Shown: positions 1 through 11,903 of the stretch, one piece after another
How positions within the stretch are numbered: the stretch's first letter is position 1
Layout of the letters: every line of letters starts with the position of its first letter
Source of the DNA: Chlorophyllum brunneum
Taxonomy: Eukaryota; Basidiomycota; Agaricomycetes; Agaricales; Agaricaceae
NCBI GenBank assembly: GCA_963576785.1
Contig: OY756144.1
Location: 1,550,001-1,614,000 of the forward strand
Direction of reading: 5' to 3'
DNA length: 64,000 nt
The notes under the pieces: generated by a model
Told to the model about the DNA's origin: nothing
Database searches by the model: none
The model's input: only the letters and a program-made list of their open reading frames with translations
Made by a program: the position numbers and the translations under genes

Positions 1-1283
1 ATGATGTTGCGTCAATGATGTCAAACAGACGCAGAAGCTACGATCAACATACAATTTTGCCATCCATTGTCCGAAATTGTGTCGAGACAACCTTGAGGAA
101 GTACTGGAACATATACTGAGCCTTGGAAGTTCGGTAATACGCGCCATCAAGAGGATTGACCGCGAGGCCAAGACGCTGCTTCATTTCGCGGCCAGCTGCT
201 GCTTTCCAGTAGTCATATTCATCATCGCCTTGGAACGAAAAGGTCCGAGGTTAGCTTGTGTAATTTGTGGTGGAAGAAGCATAAGTACCTTCAAATGCGA
301 AGTGGTGGATTTGATGAGAGAAATCGTGCTTGTTGCCATCATCGCGGAGGTAAGGAACCAATTCGTAAAGGTTACGAGAGTTTGACTGGAATGAACGACC
401 TGGAGAAAGATGGATATTGCCAATAACCTTGTTCACGCGAATGCGACCAGAGACATTACAGCCTTCATCAGCCTGCTCCCGAAGTTTTTCACCCCAACCT
501 TCGTTTTTACACTGGTAATAAGGATCACCATTCGTGTAAGAAGGGCATAACGAGAGGTAGAGTACTGACCTGCTCAATGGCATCGGGATTTGTAAAACTC
601 CAACCACGGTTGACATATGCCGTTCGAACTTCCTCACAGGTATTACAACAACCATTTGCCGGTTCCAAACCGCCATAACAGGAGCCACAATAACCCTTCT
701 GCTTCACTTCATTCATCTTGTCCAGATCGTTTTGTAATTGCGCACTGTACGCATTTGGCACTTTGTTCCCCCCCTGATCCAAACGAATCTTGAGAATGTT
801 GTGCGATACGTCGCGCTGGACTTCACCACTAATGTCCATTACATCTAGACTGAGCACTGGAGTGTTACAGAGATTCAGCGGGGCCGATTTGCGAATGATC
901 ACGAGCGGGATGCATACGGAAGCATGGCACTCGAGGGAACGTGACGTTGAGGTTGACGGTGAGTTTCTCCCCCCTACTCTTGTCAACAACAATTGAGGTG
1001 TCCGTGTAGACCCTCCGGTAGTCCAGGAATTCGAGCGAGGTGAATGTCAGAATAATTGCAGCCGAAATGAGAGTCACTGAAAGAATGACATGAAGTCAGC
1101 GAGATGCTAGCTACCTCTGAGATGTATCACGTACAAAATGCGCCCGTGCGAGTTTTAACTTTAACATCTTCTGTTGTCTGTAAACTTGTCGGTCAGCAAC
1201 GCTGCGCCCCAATCATGTTTTACTCCACTGACCTTGCCAAAGGCATCCATGCCCTTGAGGCTGCTGAAGAGTCCCTTTGCCAT
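1..1283 (-). CDS. ERV46: ERV46/ERGIC3-type COPII cargo receptor, 3' end cut by window edge
   Basis: Erv46 cycles between ER and Golgi in COPII/COPI vesicles with Erv41 as a cargo receptor. The start at 1283 gives MAKGLFSSLKGMDAFGK. A small second exon (TTEDVKVKTRTGAF) leads into a transmembrane segment (LISAAIILTFTSLEFLDY) typical of the ERGIC N-terminal domain. Later exons carry SLDVMDISGEVQ, the Cys-rich block YCGSCYGG...GCCNTCEEVR and, after an intron, the luminal NKVIGNIHLSPGRSFQ block. A further in-frame segment between about 40 and 240 encodes AQYMFQYFLKVVSTQF, the conserved stretch before the distal membrane span. At least four introns interrupt the gene. The C-terminal membrane span and tail lie beyond the left edge. 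Its start is 286 bp downstream of the VPS45 stop, in tandem. Identity rests on several family-specific motifs in the right order. Confidence 0.93.
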
Positions 1284-1569
1284 GGTAGCCAATACCCTTC
1301 CCGGTTGAGCTAGTCCAGGAAAACCAAGTGGAGGATAGAAAGATGAGGGGAGAAGTAGAACTTGCGAACAGCGAGCCTATGTCTGTCGTGTAACTATGTC
1401 GCACGTGACCGAATTTGACGTGTCATTGTACCTCCGACACCAGTCCCCGAGTTTTATCCTCAGTAACCGCCGAGCGCTTTACAAACCGTGACCATTAATT
1501 AAAATACAAAGGCTCGTATAACTCTACTTAAGTCCGTATAAGCGAAGAAAATGACACATATGACCTGTA

Positions 1570-4044
1570 TCAAGGTGCAGCAATGCGATCTACCCCCTGT
1601 TTTACCTTCCCGAATAGATTCAGGACACCATCACGAAGCCCGTCAGCTTGTACCCCAACCGCGTCGCTGCTGGTACGATAGACACCAGTGCCAGCGGCTC
1701 CTCCAAGACTTACGTTTACACCACCAAGGTTTAAGTTTAATACAGGTGCATTCGACGCCGATTCAGGCGGTGGGTCATAGACAGTCGAAGAAAATTTGTC
1801 CGCGGCCGAACGAAACATCTCTACATAACTAGGATGCGATTCAGCGTGGAGATACAGCCCGCTATCTTATGGTCACTCACCTAGATGAATTGTGCACACA
1901 TGTCCCCCCAAGAAGAAGTCGAACACCAACCCCAGGTGGGAGTGCTCCATTAGAGGCTACAACTGGATCTTGATTGTAAAGCATAACGGTCCTCGCTTCC
2001 TCGTACGTCGCACCCCCGATGATAAACAAAATAACGTCCTGTGGACTAATTTTCGAGGTCAGAACATTGCATGCGGAAATATGAATCAACCAACCGTTGT
2101 ACTCCTTGATTCGGTCCACCACCTTCTAGGAAAGGGTAACTTGATTCCTTCAATCTTCCTCGAAATAGATTCTCGAGGGTCTGTGAGAGGTGCGGTGAGT
2201 GTTGTGTGTAAACATTTTCAACACCCTAGAGGACAAAGTATTCGGTCAGGGATCAGGGTGAAGCATCAGGTGGAAGTCACCTTGAGGCCCTTCAAAGCCG
2301 AACGTCCCTTCGCCAATAAGGATTCTGTCGAGAAAAGGTCGTCTTGACGTTGATCAGCACCCGCAACATTCAAGAACATGTAAACGAGCTATGAACAGTA
2401 TGAGCGAGCTCAGCCCAACATATTCCAGAATGCTACACACCCTGGCATCTTCTCGTGGCACTCCATTAGCAAGTAAAAGATTGATCAGGTTGGCAATATT
2501 CATCTGCTGGGATTTTTGGTAACGAAGTGCATATAGGGTAGCAACCCTAAATTTGTTCCATGGCGTAACACTGGGATCCGTGATAATAGCTTGAACATTC
2601 TAGTAATCCAGCTATGAGAGCGAATCTGTCGGCGGGGACATGAGAAAACGAACCTTGTATTCAGCACCAGAGCTTGTAGCAAGCCCTTGTTCAATTTCCC
2701 CGACATCGAGTAGCTTATCTCGACCAACCAAGCGGCTCAGTTCTCCGACAAGCGCAACGTGCTTGCTCACGTTACCGCCAAGCTTCCGGAATTCGGGATA
2801 TTCCTCAACAAAACGCTTCATGTCAGCGATTGATTGAATATTTGTAGGTGACGTGGCCAGCGACTTGGACTGGTAGTTCTGAACGTAGTCCTTGAGTGCT
2901 GTACCAAGATCACCGAAGGTGGAAAGACAATGAGCTTGAAAAAATGGGTCAGTCGAAGTCGTGAGGGTTATTTCCTAGTTGAAAGTTGAGGAAATGAGCA
3001 AAGGAAAGTAGAGGAGACATACAGCAAGCTCTGGATTGATGTCGGGAACTATGCGTAAATCAACACGGCCATTCTGGATGCCGAGTAACTCGTGTACCAT
3101 AGCCTGGTACGTCCATTGTGAAAGAAGAGGAGTAACTGGATCATTTCTGCGATCGAGTATCAACAATAGAGGAGGGACTTGTGTTAACCTAAAGTCAAAC
3201 AACGATGACTCCGCTTGAATGCGATGCTACACCCGTCTTGATCATCAGCGAGGGTCGATTAAAACAAAGCAACGATTCATACCTGAATTTCTGTCCCCAG
3301 TTTCTTCGCCATAGAACTCATTCGTTCATACCGAATGATCGGCTTCTTCTTCAAGCTAAGCAACACTGCAAGGATACTTTGCACATGAGCCTCGAGTGCT
3401 TCCGAAGCCCAGGCACTAGGGTTGCTGCCGTACAGAGGTCGGCTGGCGGAAGGAGTATAGTTCAAAGAGAATAGGCAAGGAAGTAGCGGTGTATAGTCTG
3501 CAAAGTATTCCTAGGTTTCGGAATAAGACGACTCACAGGTGGAGCACGATCAATGACACACCTGAACCTCCCGAACGACTTCGTATTCATCAACTTCAGC
3601 CAAGCGTTCGATCCCGGCTTTACTCAAGACATTGCTGAAGTCTATGAATCAAACGTCAGTGATAGCTCACAAGCTGGACGCTACCCGGTATGATTCACCA
3701 ACTGACACAAATAATACTCTCCATATTTGGGCTCTCGAAGTTCTGCCTCCAGAGCCTCCATGCTCGACTCGCTATTTTGAAGGAAACAGACACATTTCAT
3801 GTGTGGCATACGATCCCGTTTCTTGTTGTCTATGCGGTCTGTTAGGTATACCTGGTAGGAAAGCAAGGTAGACTGGGTGGAAGCGAGGGATACTATAGGC
3901 GTCTAAATGAAGGAGTTGAGTGAATGAGTGATTCCACCTCCAAAACTGGTGAAGTACCGTGTGCGAGTCCAACAAAAGGACCTTCATCGAAGGAGTCGAT
4001 ACCAACTTGTCGACATAGGTTTCCACTGCCTTTACTACATCCAT
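1570..4044 (-). CDS. VPS45: Vps45-like Sec1/Munc18 (SM) protein
   Basis: SM-family regulator of SNARE assembly in trans-Golgi to endosome transport, acting with the syntaxin Tlg2/Pep12 class. The start at 4044 gives [15 protein letters not shown], the usual N-terminus. After the first intron comes [14 protein letters not shown], then [31 protein letters not shown] (the SM-family LLxLDRxxDPVTPLL signature, with [14 protein letters not shown] following), [21 protein letters not shown], and near the C-terminus [15 protein letters not shown] followed by a LLLGGT-VHNS block. The order and spacing match Vps45 rather than Sec1 or Sly1. The coding region is broken by many short introns, and the stop is at 1570-1572 after GVDRIAAP. 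The C-terminal tail rich in Gly/Ser (about residues 560-640) is less conserved. Some internal exon borders, mainly 1.8-2.6 kb, were not resolved base by base. Confidence 0.93.
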
Positions 4045-5290
4045 GGCACCCAGAAATCACCAATGACTGTGTTTTGAACCGTAGAGGAACTGAGTTTGCA
4101 GCACTATCCCGAGGAAGAGCGGGAAAAGAAGACGAGAGAAAGGCTTTGGAGAGAGACTGCGCCAAGGGCTGTTATTTGATGCGCGTTTATTATGTAACGA
4201 AGTCAATTCATTTAGAATTTCCTGGTTTGTAGTGCAGATCATCTGGCCTCTCCCGAACACAACGAAAACTGTTCTATATCCTTATGGTGGAGGCGAAAAG
4301 CGGAATGATCATGCGGATGGATGCTTCTGTCGACGCTGTCCCATCTTACTTTCGGTCATACTTGCATCCCGAACTGCAGCCCGTGAATTGTGACTTGACA
4401 AGGATGTCCGAAACGCCACGGGTACAATACTGCATGTATCATCCTGTGGTTTAACCCCTCGAGGGTCTTGAAAAGCCTACATTTGGCACAGATCTTCATT
4501 CTCAGTCCTGCGCCACGCACTTCTCGATTGTAGCGAGTACATGTGTCTCGATTTGCATGGAATTGTGGTTGGGACCACATGGTGGTTTTACTCGTTAATC
4601 CAGCCCAACCCATCGATGGCAATTTCCGAAAGACCCTAAAGTTCAACCAGTGCAGTGCGCCCCATGTGCCCCCGAGAAAAACTGGTGCGGCCGATATCCG
4701 CAGATCGCACGAGGTCCCTTGTGCTCCTCGGTCTATCCCATACGCAGGGTAAATAATGGACAGGTAACGTCTTTTGTGTGAATAAAATCTCTCCTCTAGA
4801 CGTGCATTGCACAACTTCTCAGCATGTTCCTCACAGATAATCTGGTAGAGAAGCCTTCGCGAGATATCGGATGGCCGACAAATACCCATCACCCAAAGCG
4901 AAGGCATATACAGACACGATGTCTTGCAAGCGCCTGAGCCATACCAATATCGAACCCGAGTCGAGAATTGCTGTTACAGAGGTACAGAGCCAGCACTGAA
5001 GAGCCCTTTTGGATAAGTTTGAACGGGAGGACTAAGTCACTTACGGTAAACCCCGAGGAATGATGTACCCGGGAGACCAAGATCAATTCTCCCAAATTAA
5101 ACCGATGTTCCTCGTATGCCACTTCCACAACTTCGTTTCTCAGACAAGTACCCTTCGAGCAAAAATTTGGTGGCTGCATACCCAGCAATACAGTTTTGTT
5201 TGCCACCTCTGGACAGGCGATATGCTCTCTTCAATATTTAAGCACTGGTTCAGTCTTCTCGCCTTCCGCAGTTTCTTGTCCAAAAACCCC
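4045..5290. other. VPS45-GSKIP intergenic region with an unassigned minus-strand ORF pair
   Basis: This stretch separates VPS45 (minus) from the GSKIP-domain gene (plus). On the minus strand, two open frames (5206 to 4889 and 4907 to 4356) could be joined through a GTAAGT donor near 5045 and a downstream acceptor. The joined product has no motif I recognise, and its downstream part is rich in Trp, Cys and Arg, as expected of non-coding translation. I therefore do not call a gene. An orphan or decayed gene remains possible. Confidence 0.3.
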
Positions 5291-5645
5291 ATGTCCGCCT
5301 CGTTCTACGGTCAGGAGCTCCACAGAGCTCTGAGAGAACAGGGACCTGCTATTCACAGCTTCAAAGTTGTGAACGCCGGTCCTCTCCAGGCTGTTGCCCA
5401 CGTCAAGCTTCTGGAGGGCCATTCGATCGGCATAACCCTCACTCAGCAAGGATATAAGGCAGGTCAACGCCGCGCTCATACCCTCTGTTGTCTCACCATC
5501 TTTGATTTGATAGGTTGATTCCAAAACAAGCGAGAGTCTGACACAGGCTTTTGAGGCTGTCGAGGACCTCCTGCATTCAATAAGTGCTCTTTATGCGCAA
5601 AGGCGTAGCGAATCCCTATTTGAGGCTCTTAGACGGTTATCTTGA
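5291..5645 (+). CDS. Small GSKIP-domain protein
   Basis: Two exons encode a protein of about 99 residues. The N-terminus is MSASFYGQELHRALREQ, then VVNAGPLQAVAHVKLLEGHS, and the second exon ends EDLLHSISALYAQRRSESLF. This EDLL-S-S-LY-xRR arrangement is the core of the GSKIP domain, which in animals binds GSK3beta and PKA; in fungi the role is mostly uncharacterised, so kinase binding is inference. The only reading that keeps the frame uses a GC donor after the codon AAG (5456-5458), removing 5459-5513 (55 nt, GCAGGT...TAG). Using the nearby GT gives an immediate stop. The stop TGA is at 5643-5645. Minus-strand ORFs over the same bases are shadows. The neighbouring OGFr gene converges on it from the right with a gap of about 200 bp. 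Confidence 0.8.
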
Positions 5646-5851
5646 AGCTGTCTACCTCCTATTGAACCTTGTACGTATTCCAGGTGTGGGTACCTCGTCC
5701 TTCTCACTGACTCAAACTCGACTAAGAGCTGAATGGCGTTTACATCATCAGTCGGATTACCCTAACCGGCTTTAGCGCCAGCAAGCTGTATGACAACAAC
5801 GACATTCGACCACACTCTAATCGCCTATCTTATCTGATATCCCCTTCCATT

Positions 5852-6779
5852 CTATTCAGTTTTGAAAACCTCACTTATTTCCCCAAATGTACCATTTCGC
5901 TTTCTGTTCTGCAGTGCCTGCTCGTATTCTGCTCTGGTGAACACGAAACCTTCTTCTCTTACTTTCCTAATGGCTCTTCCCACCCAAGTCCGTTCCTCCG
6001 AATTCCTCAAACAATTTGCCCACCAACGATCCATACTGTTCTCGAGGTCACGGGTAGACAGCTCATTAAACTCACTCTGCTCGTTTAGTACATGTAAGAG
6101 AAACCCCACATTGAGGTGTTCAAGGCCCAACTCTGAGAGGCATTTCAGGATACGTGAGATGCGAAGGAAATTGTGGGAGGACGCTGGAATACCGTGGATG
6201 AGAATTCACAGCCGTGCCCAGTGTGTGAAGCAACAAGCTACTACTCACCGACAAGGTTTCTATAACGGTCCTCGAAATTCCGAGGAGGAAGAGATCGACC
6301 AAGTAGCCCGGTCTCCCGAGATACCAACCGCATACCATAGAAATCAAGCATCAACTCGTAAGATCGAATAATTCTCCCCAAAATTCCATCATCAGTTTTC
6401 ATGGCCATAATTTCATGGGGCTGAAGGGGCTGGGATTCCCAATTCATCCCGTACTCGCGTATCGGAAACCTGAATAATGATATATTAGCCCCTTTCATAG
6501 CGGATTTAACTACCCAGCCAGCTCACAGCCATTGGATGAACCCGTGCTTATACTCCAATCTCCTATAGTCTCCAAACCACCTGCTCAAATGTATTTCATA
6601 GGGATTATTTCATGCAGGAGACTGTCGACCTACTGCGCGTGAATTTCATCTATGAGCTGATTGTCTGGACGACAACGCAAGGTATTAGAGTAGAAACCCA
6701 AATTTTCAGAAGCATTTATGTCGTCCCCCACACCAGGATAGCCGTCGATGAACTCGCGAACATCTCGAGGTATTGGCAT
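5852..6779 (-). CDS. OGFr-domain protein (opioid growth factor receptor conserved region)
   Basis: Four exons encode a nearly bare OGFr conserved domain. The start chosen (6779, MPIPRDVREFIDGYPG) places the YPG-DD motif at the N-terminus. Then come DNQLIDEIHA, a small exon with WFGDYRRLEYKHGFIQW, the hallmark LFPIREYGMNWESQPLQPHE, ETGLLGRS, and LKCLSELGLEHLNVGFLLHV with SMDRWWANCLRN. The splice joins keep frame (for example CT|G before TTT CCG, giving L-F-P). The protein ends shortly after the domain at 5852, so it lacks the C-terminal repeats of the mammalian receptor. Its molecular function in fungi is unknown, and nothing implies opioid binding. In-frame upstream Mets at 6866 and 6869 would add a basic leader (QAVTRRLLLTSRK) resembling a mitochondrial presequence, so the start is uncertain. 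Confidence 0.88.
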
Positions 6780-7961
6780 TGTGAGAGGGGTTGCTGTGTG
6801 TCTGGTTGCCCGAAGAGATGGTGTCTTGCGGGAGGTCAGTAGCAAGCGGCGTGTTACAGCCTGCATCATCGTGGTCGTACGTAATTGATTGTTCAGTGTA
6901 ATATGGGTCGTATCCTCGGCCTTTCCCAGGTCACACATTTGGTCGTGCTACACACATGGCTATCGAGATGGTGGCGCCTCCGTGTGCGCAATTGTGGCCA
7001 CGATCATCCCGGTCAGTCGTTGAACAGCACCCAAGCAAGTCCATTAACCCAAATGTTCGACCTCGGCTCTCTGTTACTTTGTTGTTTTGTGGCCGTTGGC
7101 CGTAGCCTGGCAATAGTAGGCGTGCAGCAGGCAGCACGTCCACTTCACTGCCTACTATCCTCAGATCCGCAACCTCTATCGCACGACTATCATGAGGTGC
7201 GGTTTGATCTGGCGTCAGACCTCCCCCAATAGCTAAAACCGCCACTTCTTAGCCTTGGTACCAATACTGTCGCTTTCACAAGCCCGGGAAACGGTCCCGC
7301 GTTTCGGTCCGCTCATCATTCTGACATAGCAGAATACTTCTGGGTAAATGTTACCCCAGTTTTCAGCTGGTTTCAACCCAGAAGCAGGTAAATGGGAATA
7401 CCCGTCCATCTGATGACATTTACGTTGGCCCAGTTCCCAAGTTCGTCCCAGTACGAAAGACATCATTTGAAGTGAGCCAACAAACCAGTGGCAGCCCCCA
7501 TTATGCAATTATGGCGGGAGACATGCAGCTGGTCCTGCCGGCTACGTAATCAACAACCAATCCCAGGATCTCCAAGCCGGCGGGGGAACAGGATTGCTTG
7601 ACCCTGCTATTTGCCGAAGGCAAGTTCGGCAGAACGTGGGAGGTATGCTGCAACAGGTGCGCTGAATAGGGTGTTCTCCAGGAGTAAGTTTACCCCCTCT
7701 TGATATTATATCGTCAATGCAACCTTCTCCACTGTCACCTTATTCCGGCAGCTCTGTGGTATAGGTCGTGGGGTCCATAGAGTTGATGCCCAACTAGGCC
7801 TGGCCTCAAAACTATGTATGAGATTGTGCTAGGCCCGGACCCCCAGGCGCTGAGTAGAATCCGGACTGTCAAATACCGTAATATCTACCTGGTGTGAGCG
7901 GAAGGAGGTTGCAAAAACCATACTTGGTCGTTGCCTTGGGCAAACTAGACTATATTATTGA

Positions 7962-7978
7962 TGTTGACAACTGGACAG
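7962..7978 (+). repeat. 17-nt motif TGTTGACAACTGGACAG, copy 1
   Basis: This string recurs at 19824-19840 with one mismatch, and both copies are preceded by TATATT. TG-initial sequences of this sort are common at LTR termini. Similarity does not extend downstream, so this is only a possible relic. Confidence 0.35.
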
Positions 7979-8557
7979 AACTGGAGATCTCCATAGTTTG
8001 AGAACGTGAGGTGCTGCCTGTCAACTTGTGTGGTTACAGCATATTATCGTCTCCATGTTTGAAGAAGACGAAGAAAAAGGAGTTGCCGGAAGCCTTTGTG
8101 AAGTTCATTTATGAACCTAATAGACCAGACCTGCCGATATAGTGGTACAACCCGGAGGCCAGTAAGTTGTGAGATACTCGCAGTTTGTGGTACATCCACT
8201 GAGAACTTAATCATAAAACTCTGTCCTACTATAAACGGCAAAGGGTCCAGCGTCCGTAACTCCTGGATTTACTGTAATCCGTGCGCGGTGTAGGCCGAGT
8301 AAGCGATGCATCTCACATCATGCATTGTACAATGTTTATAATTGAAGCAGACCGCTCAATATCCCTACTGTGGGGTGTTAGACGATACGCGGTTGCATCA
8401 TACCTCTCACTCGACTGACACCCATCCATTGATGTCCGTTATGACGGCGCTATTCATACTTCTTTATATGCCGGCCGCGCGAGGTAGCTCGTTGATGATG
8501 CACCGATAATAAGTGGTGCAAAATGACGCCCACAACATCGTGACCGACAACACCGAA

Positions 8558-8578
8558 TGTTGAGCGTTGAGCATTGAA
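8558..8578 (+). repeat. Heptamer array, three units (YRTTGAR)
   Basis: Three consecutive heptamers TGTTGAG, CGTTGAG and CATTGAA are followed by CCATC. Related arrays occur at 21414, 22407 and 31006, all in gene-poor DNA. Confidence 0.7.
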
Positions 8579-11500
8579 CCATCTTATCGGTGACAGGTAA
8601 CGTACCGATGTGCAGTGGGCGCTCCCATGTCTGATCCAAGACACAGAAAATGATTTAACCCGTTTCCTGCCTGTATATTATCCCGTTGAGGGCAACGATG
8701 CTGGACAACGCCAATCCAACGGGGGAGCCTGCGCCAAGAAATAACCAATCACAAGCTCCTCTCCGACGTTGAGTTGTTTGACGGGTTTCCTATTCTGCTG
8801 GTGCATGCGTATTTTCCACATTGATTCAGCCCCCTTCACTAGACAGAAGACACCCAGAGCCGACGACTAGAAGACCGTTCTTAATACTTGTCGGAGCACG
8901 ATGCAGAATTCGGAACTGGGGGTGGTGATGAGGGGTGGGAGGCAAAGAAAAGAAGGCGGCCGTAGGCCAAGCCAAAAACGATCCCGGCTGGGTTCCGACC
9001 ATCACTGGTTCACCATCGGATGTATATGGCATTGTGCCAGCGTTGGTGCATCCCAGTGACTTTGCATTGAAACTCCTACCGGATGACAATACAACTACCG
9101 TTGTTTGTTGGGCAGGTGACCACGACATCTGCGTCTTTAGTAACGGAAGCCAAACCGAAATCGTACAAGTACTCGACCCGATCAGGCGAAATATAATTAT
9201 AAAACAGGAGAACAACAGAGAACCGGCGTGTCCGAAAGTGGCTTTGAACTGACTGAAGTAATGCTACCAACTTTGCTAAGCACGCTGAGTGGAAGCATGG
9301 TTTTCTTCGGACGCCATGGTAACTGAAAATGAGAGCACTTCGAGGAGTGAAGTTGCGATGTTGATAAACAGCCGATAGGAGTCCTATGAAGTTGGAAAAG
9401 GCTAACCAAACCCCAAGACATAATCCCGTAATAATCCCAGGGTTAAATGTAAACGCCCAACGCCATTCTCCCGGCCCTATCATAGAGACATAATGCATTA
9501 ATGTATGATGGGTACCAACATTGATATTTTCCTTTAACAGGACTAGAATAGTTGCTCGGAACAGAGGCTATAGGACACAGAATACAATAAAAAGAGACTT
9601 TGCCGAAACAGACAAAGTGCACTGTGATAACTCGATAGAGGCACCCAATTCCTTCCCGAACGATCAGACACCCTCAGCTCGCTGTTCTGTTATTAGAATG
9701 CCAGCTGCCACAGGTTGAAGCGCTGGGTTACCCTTCTGCGCGACTTGAGCCGAATTCTGTCAACCGCCATTCCTAAGGAACTGGCAGGTTCACGCAGATC
9801 TCACTCAAGAGGAAAAGCCTGGGTTTCTCTACCCCAGGTCGTTACACCACTTCATCCAGCACTCCAACGCAATCACCTTTTATACTCTCGTGCATTCCTT
9901 ATAGTCCCAGTGAGCCACACCAACCACTCGTAGCCATTCTAAAAATAGCCTTGAACCACTGCAATTAGGATTCTTTGCTTCCTTCATTCTTCTTCTCCTC
10001 CCCGAGTCCCTCCTCGAGCCTTCTTGAGAAGTATCAGCATATCAACCATGACAGCTTACCACCGTCGATCGGATAGCCAACCCTTCACCCTGAATCGAGG
10101 GGCATAGCCGGATATGACTGTATCACACTCCTCTTCCCAACGCTGTTCACTCCCCCCGAAACTTACAACCTGACGTTCAGGATAGGCGCTCCATAATCTC
10201 AGGGGGACGTCTCGACACTAGATAACTATTTTAGAGCAGTGTAAACTGCTCTGATCTCTTCCCTATTACATCTCAAGGAGTTTCAAATCGAGGGCTAGCT
10301 CCGTCAAGAAATGGGGGACGTAGTCTCATTAAGCAATCACCACGGACGGATGCACAGCACCATAGCGTACATGTCGCAGTATCTTCTTTTGCTCATACAA
10401 TGTCCAGTCTATCCCCCTCTAGTAAGATAAGTCACCCCTACCGCCTTCCCGCGGCTATCCTCGTTAATTGGGTGATTATTATGGATAAGCGTTAAAACAC
10501 GGTCCGTCCAATCGTTGTCATTTGTCAAAGTCTAATGCTGCACAGGAGCGCGGTGCCCATGGACTACGGAACCTCGTGCCATTAGGGAGAACGCCTGGTC
10601 TGCGAAGTCATGCTAGCCTCCTTATCTACACATGACATCCTTCACCCTCTACTACTCCGGTACATTGTGGCAACTTGTTAACTGGGCGTTGAGAAATTAA
10701 CGCACATGGGGGTCATAGAGAAACGAACCGGGACAATTCTGCCGTGTGGAGAACGTGTAATTAACGAACTGCGTGGATCGGAAGGTCACTGGATGCCCTG
10801 AACGACGAACGCTGCAGTAGCAACTCCATAGTGATGATACTAGTCTAACGCGACGGAAGTAGTAATGGTGCCACTGCTACCAACCGCCGGAGCTCGAGAG
10901 AGAGAGTCGCAGTGTGGGGTAAAGCGGACCAGAGCGAGGGTCCTGCGGGGAATCGGCAGTGCGGGTAAGTGAATCCGCAACCAATAGAGAAGCCTATTAA
11001 CCAATCACTGCTAGCCGTTGTCGCTGGGTAAGTGAGCCGCGTGTCGCAAACAGGTCAGGAGGACTAGACGGCTCGATTGTGCTGCCCAGACTATAGAGTG
11101 ATCCCCGATGGCAGATGTATGTAATAAGGCCTCCATCAGGATTCTTCGCTTGTATCTCTGGGAAAAGAGTCGGAAGAGCTAAAGGAAGGACAACCGTTAA
11201 CCATGTAAGAACTTCCCACCAGAGTGCATGTACTTCCAGGGCCTGTGCCCCTACTCACGGTCGGTTTCTTTCGTGTGAGAAGCTGAAAGACGGGAAACAG
11301 TTCGGTGGTTCGAAAGCAATACCACGCGAAGCTAATTACCTTAACCTCATACTGCAAGGATTGGCTGTGTGACAGTCGGCTGCCTAAATTAAAGCAGCGT
11401 TGTGGCAGGCGTGAGTGATTAATTGATGTGTTGGCCATCCAACGCCACTGGGGTTCAATGTCGTGTTAGATGGTCACTGTTTCAACGCGGTAAGTTGATT

Positions 11501-11882
11501 GAGGCCATGCAAGCGACGAGGCGACATGACTTTATCAGATAAAAATAGCTGGTCTCAGCCAACTACATGGGACATCGTACAATTAGCCTTACCCCTGGTT
11601 TGCAGGGTGAAAACTTATTTGAGCAAAAGGAGAGGGCAAGTACTAATGTTCCGTATAGATAAGGCAACGATAGCGTTTGTGGCCAATCGGGATGTAGTTC
11701 ATAAGAAGGGCCAATGGAGACCATGAAACGGCGATTAGAGTCTTGGCAAACGAGCATCATGGGGATAGAGAGAGCCAGAGTCGGAGGTCTAGAGTGAGCG
11801 TAGATGTTGGAGGAGTCGAGTAAGCCATCGACGGGTTCGGACCACTGAATGATAGATCATCAATGTCGATTGACTCGAATAA

Positions 11883-11903
11883 GTCCTGAGTCCTGAGTCC
11901 TGA
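11883..11903 (+). repeat. Perfect triple heptamer GTCCTGA
   Basis: Three exact tandem copies of GTCCTGA are read directly from the sequence. The array lies in gene-poor DNA and has no evident function. Confidence 0.9.

Noticed and set aside
4356..4907. 183-codon minus-strand ORF possibly spliced to 5206-4889
   Set aside because: The joined product has no known motif, and Trp/Cys/Arg excess suggests non-coding translation. It is kept only as a note in the intergenic entry.
5231..5524. 97-codon minus-strand ORF
   Set aside because: It is antisense to the GSKIP-domain gene, whose conserved motifs are on the plus strand.
9076..9498. 140-codon minus-strand ORF with hydrophobic segments, considered as a transporter fragment
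   Set aside because: There is one hydrophobic block only, no extension up- or downstream, and a competing open frame on the other strand.
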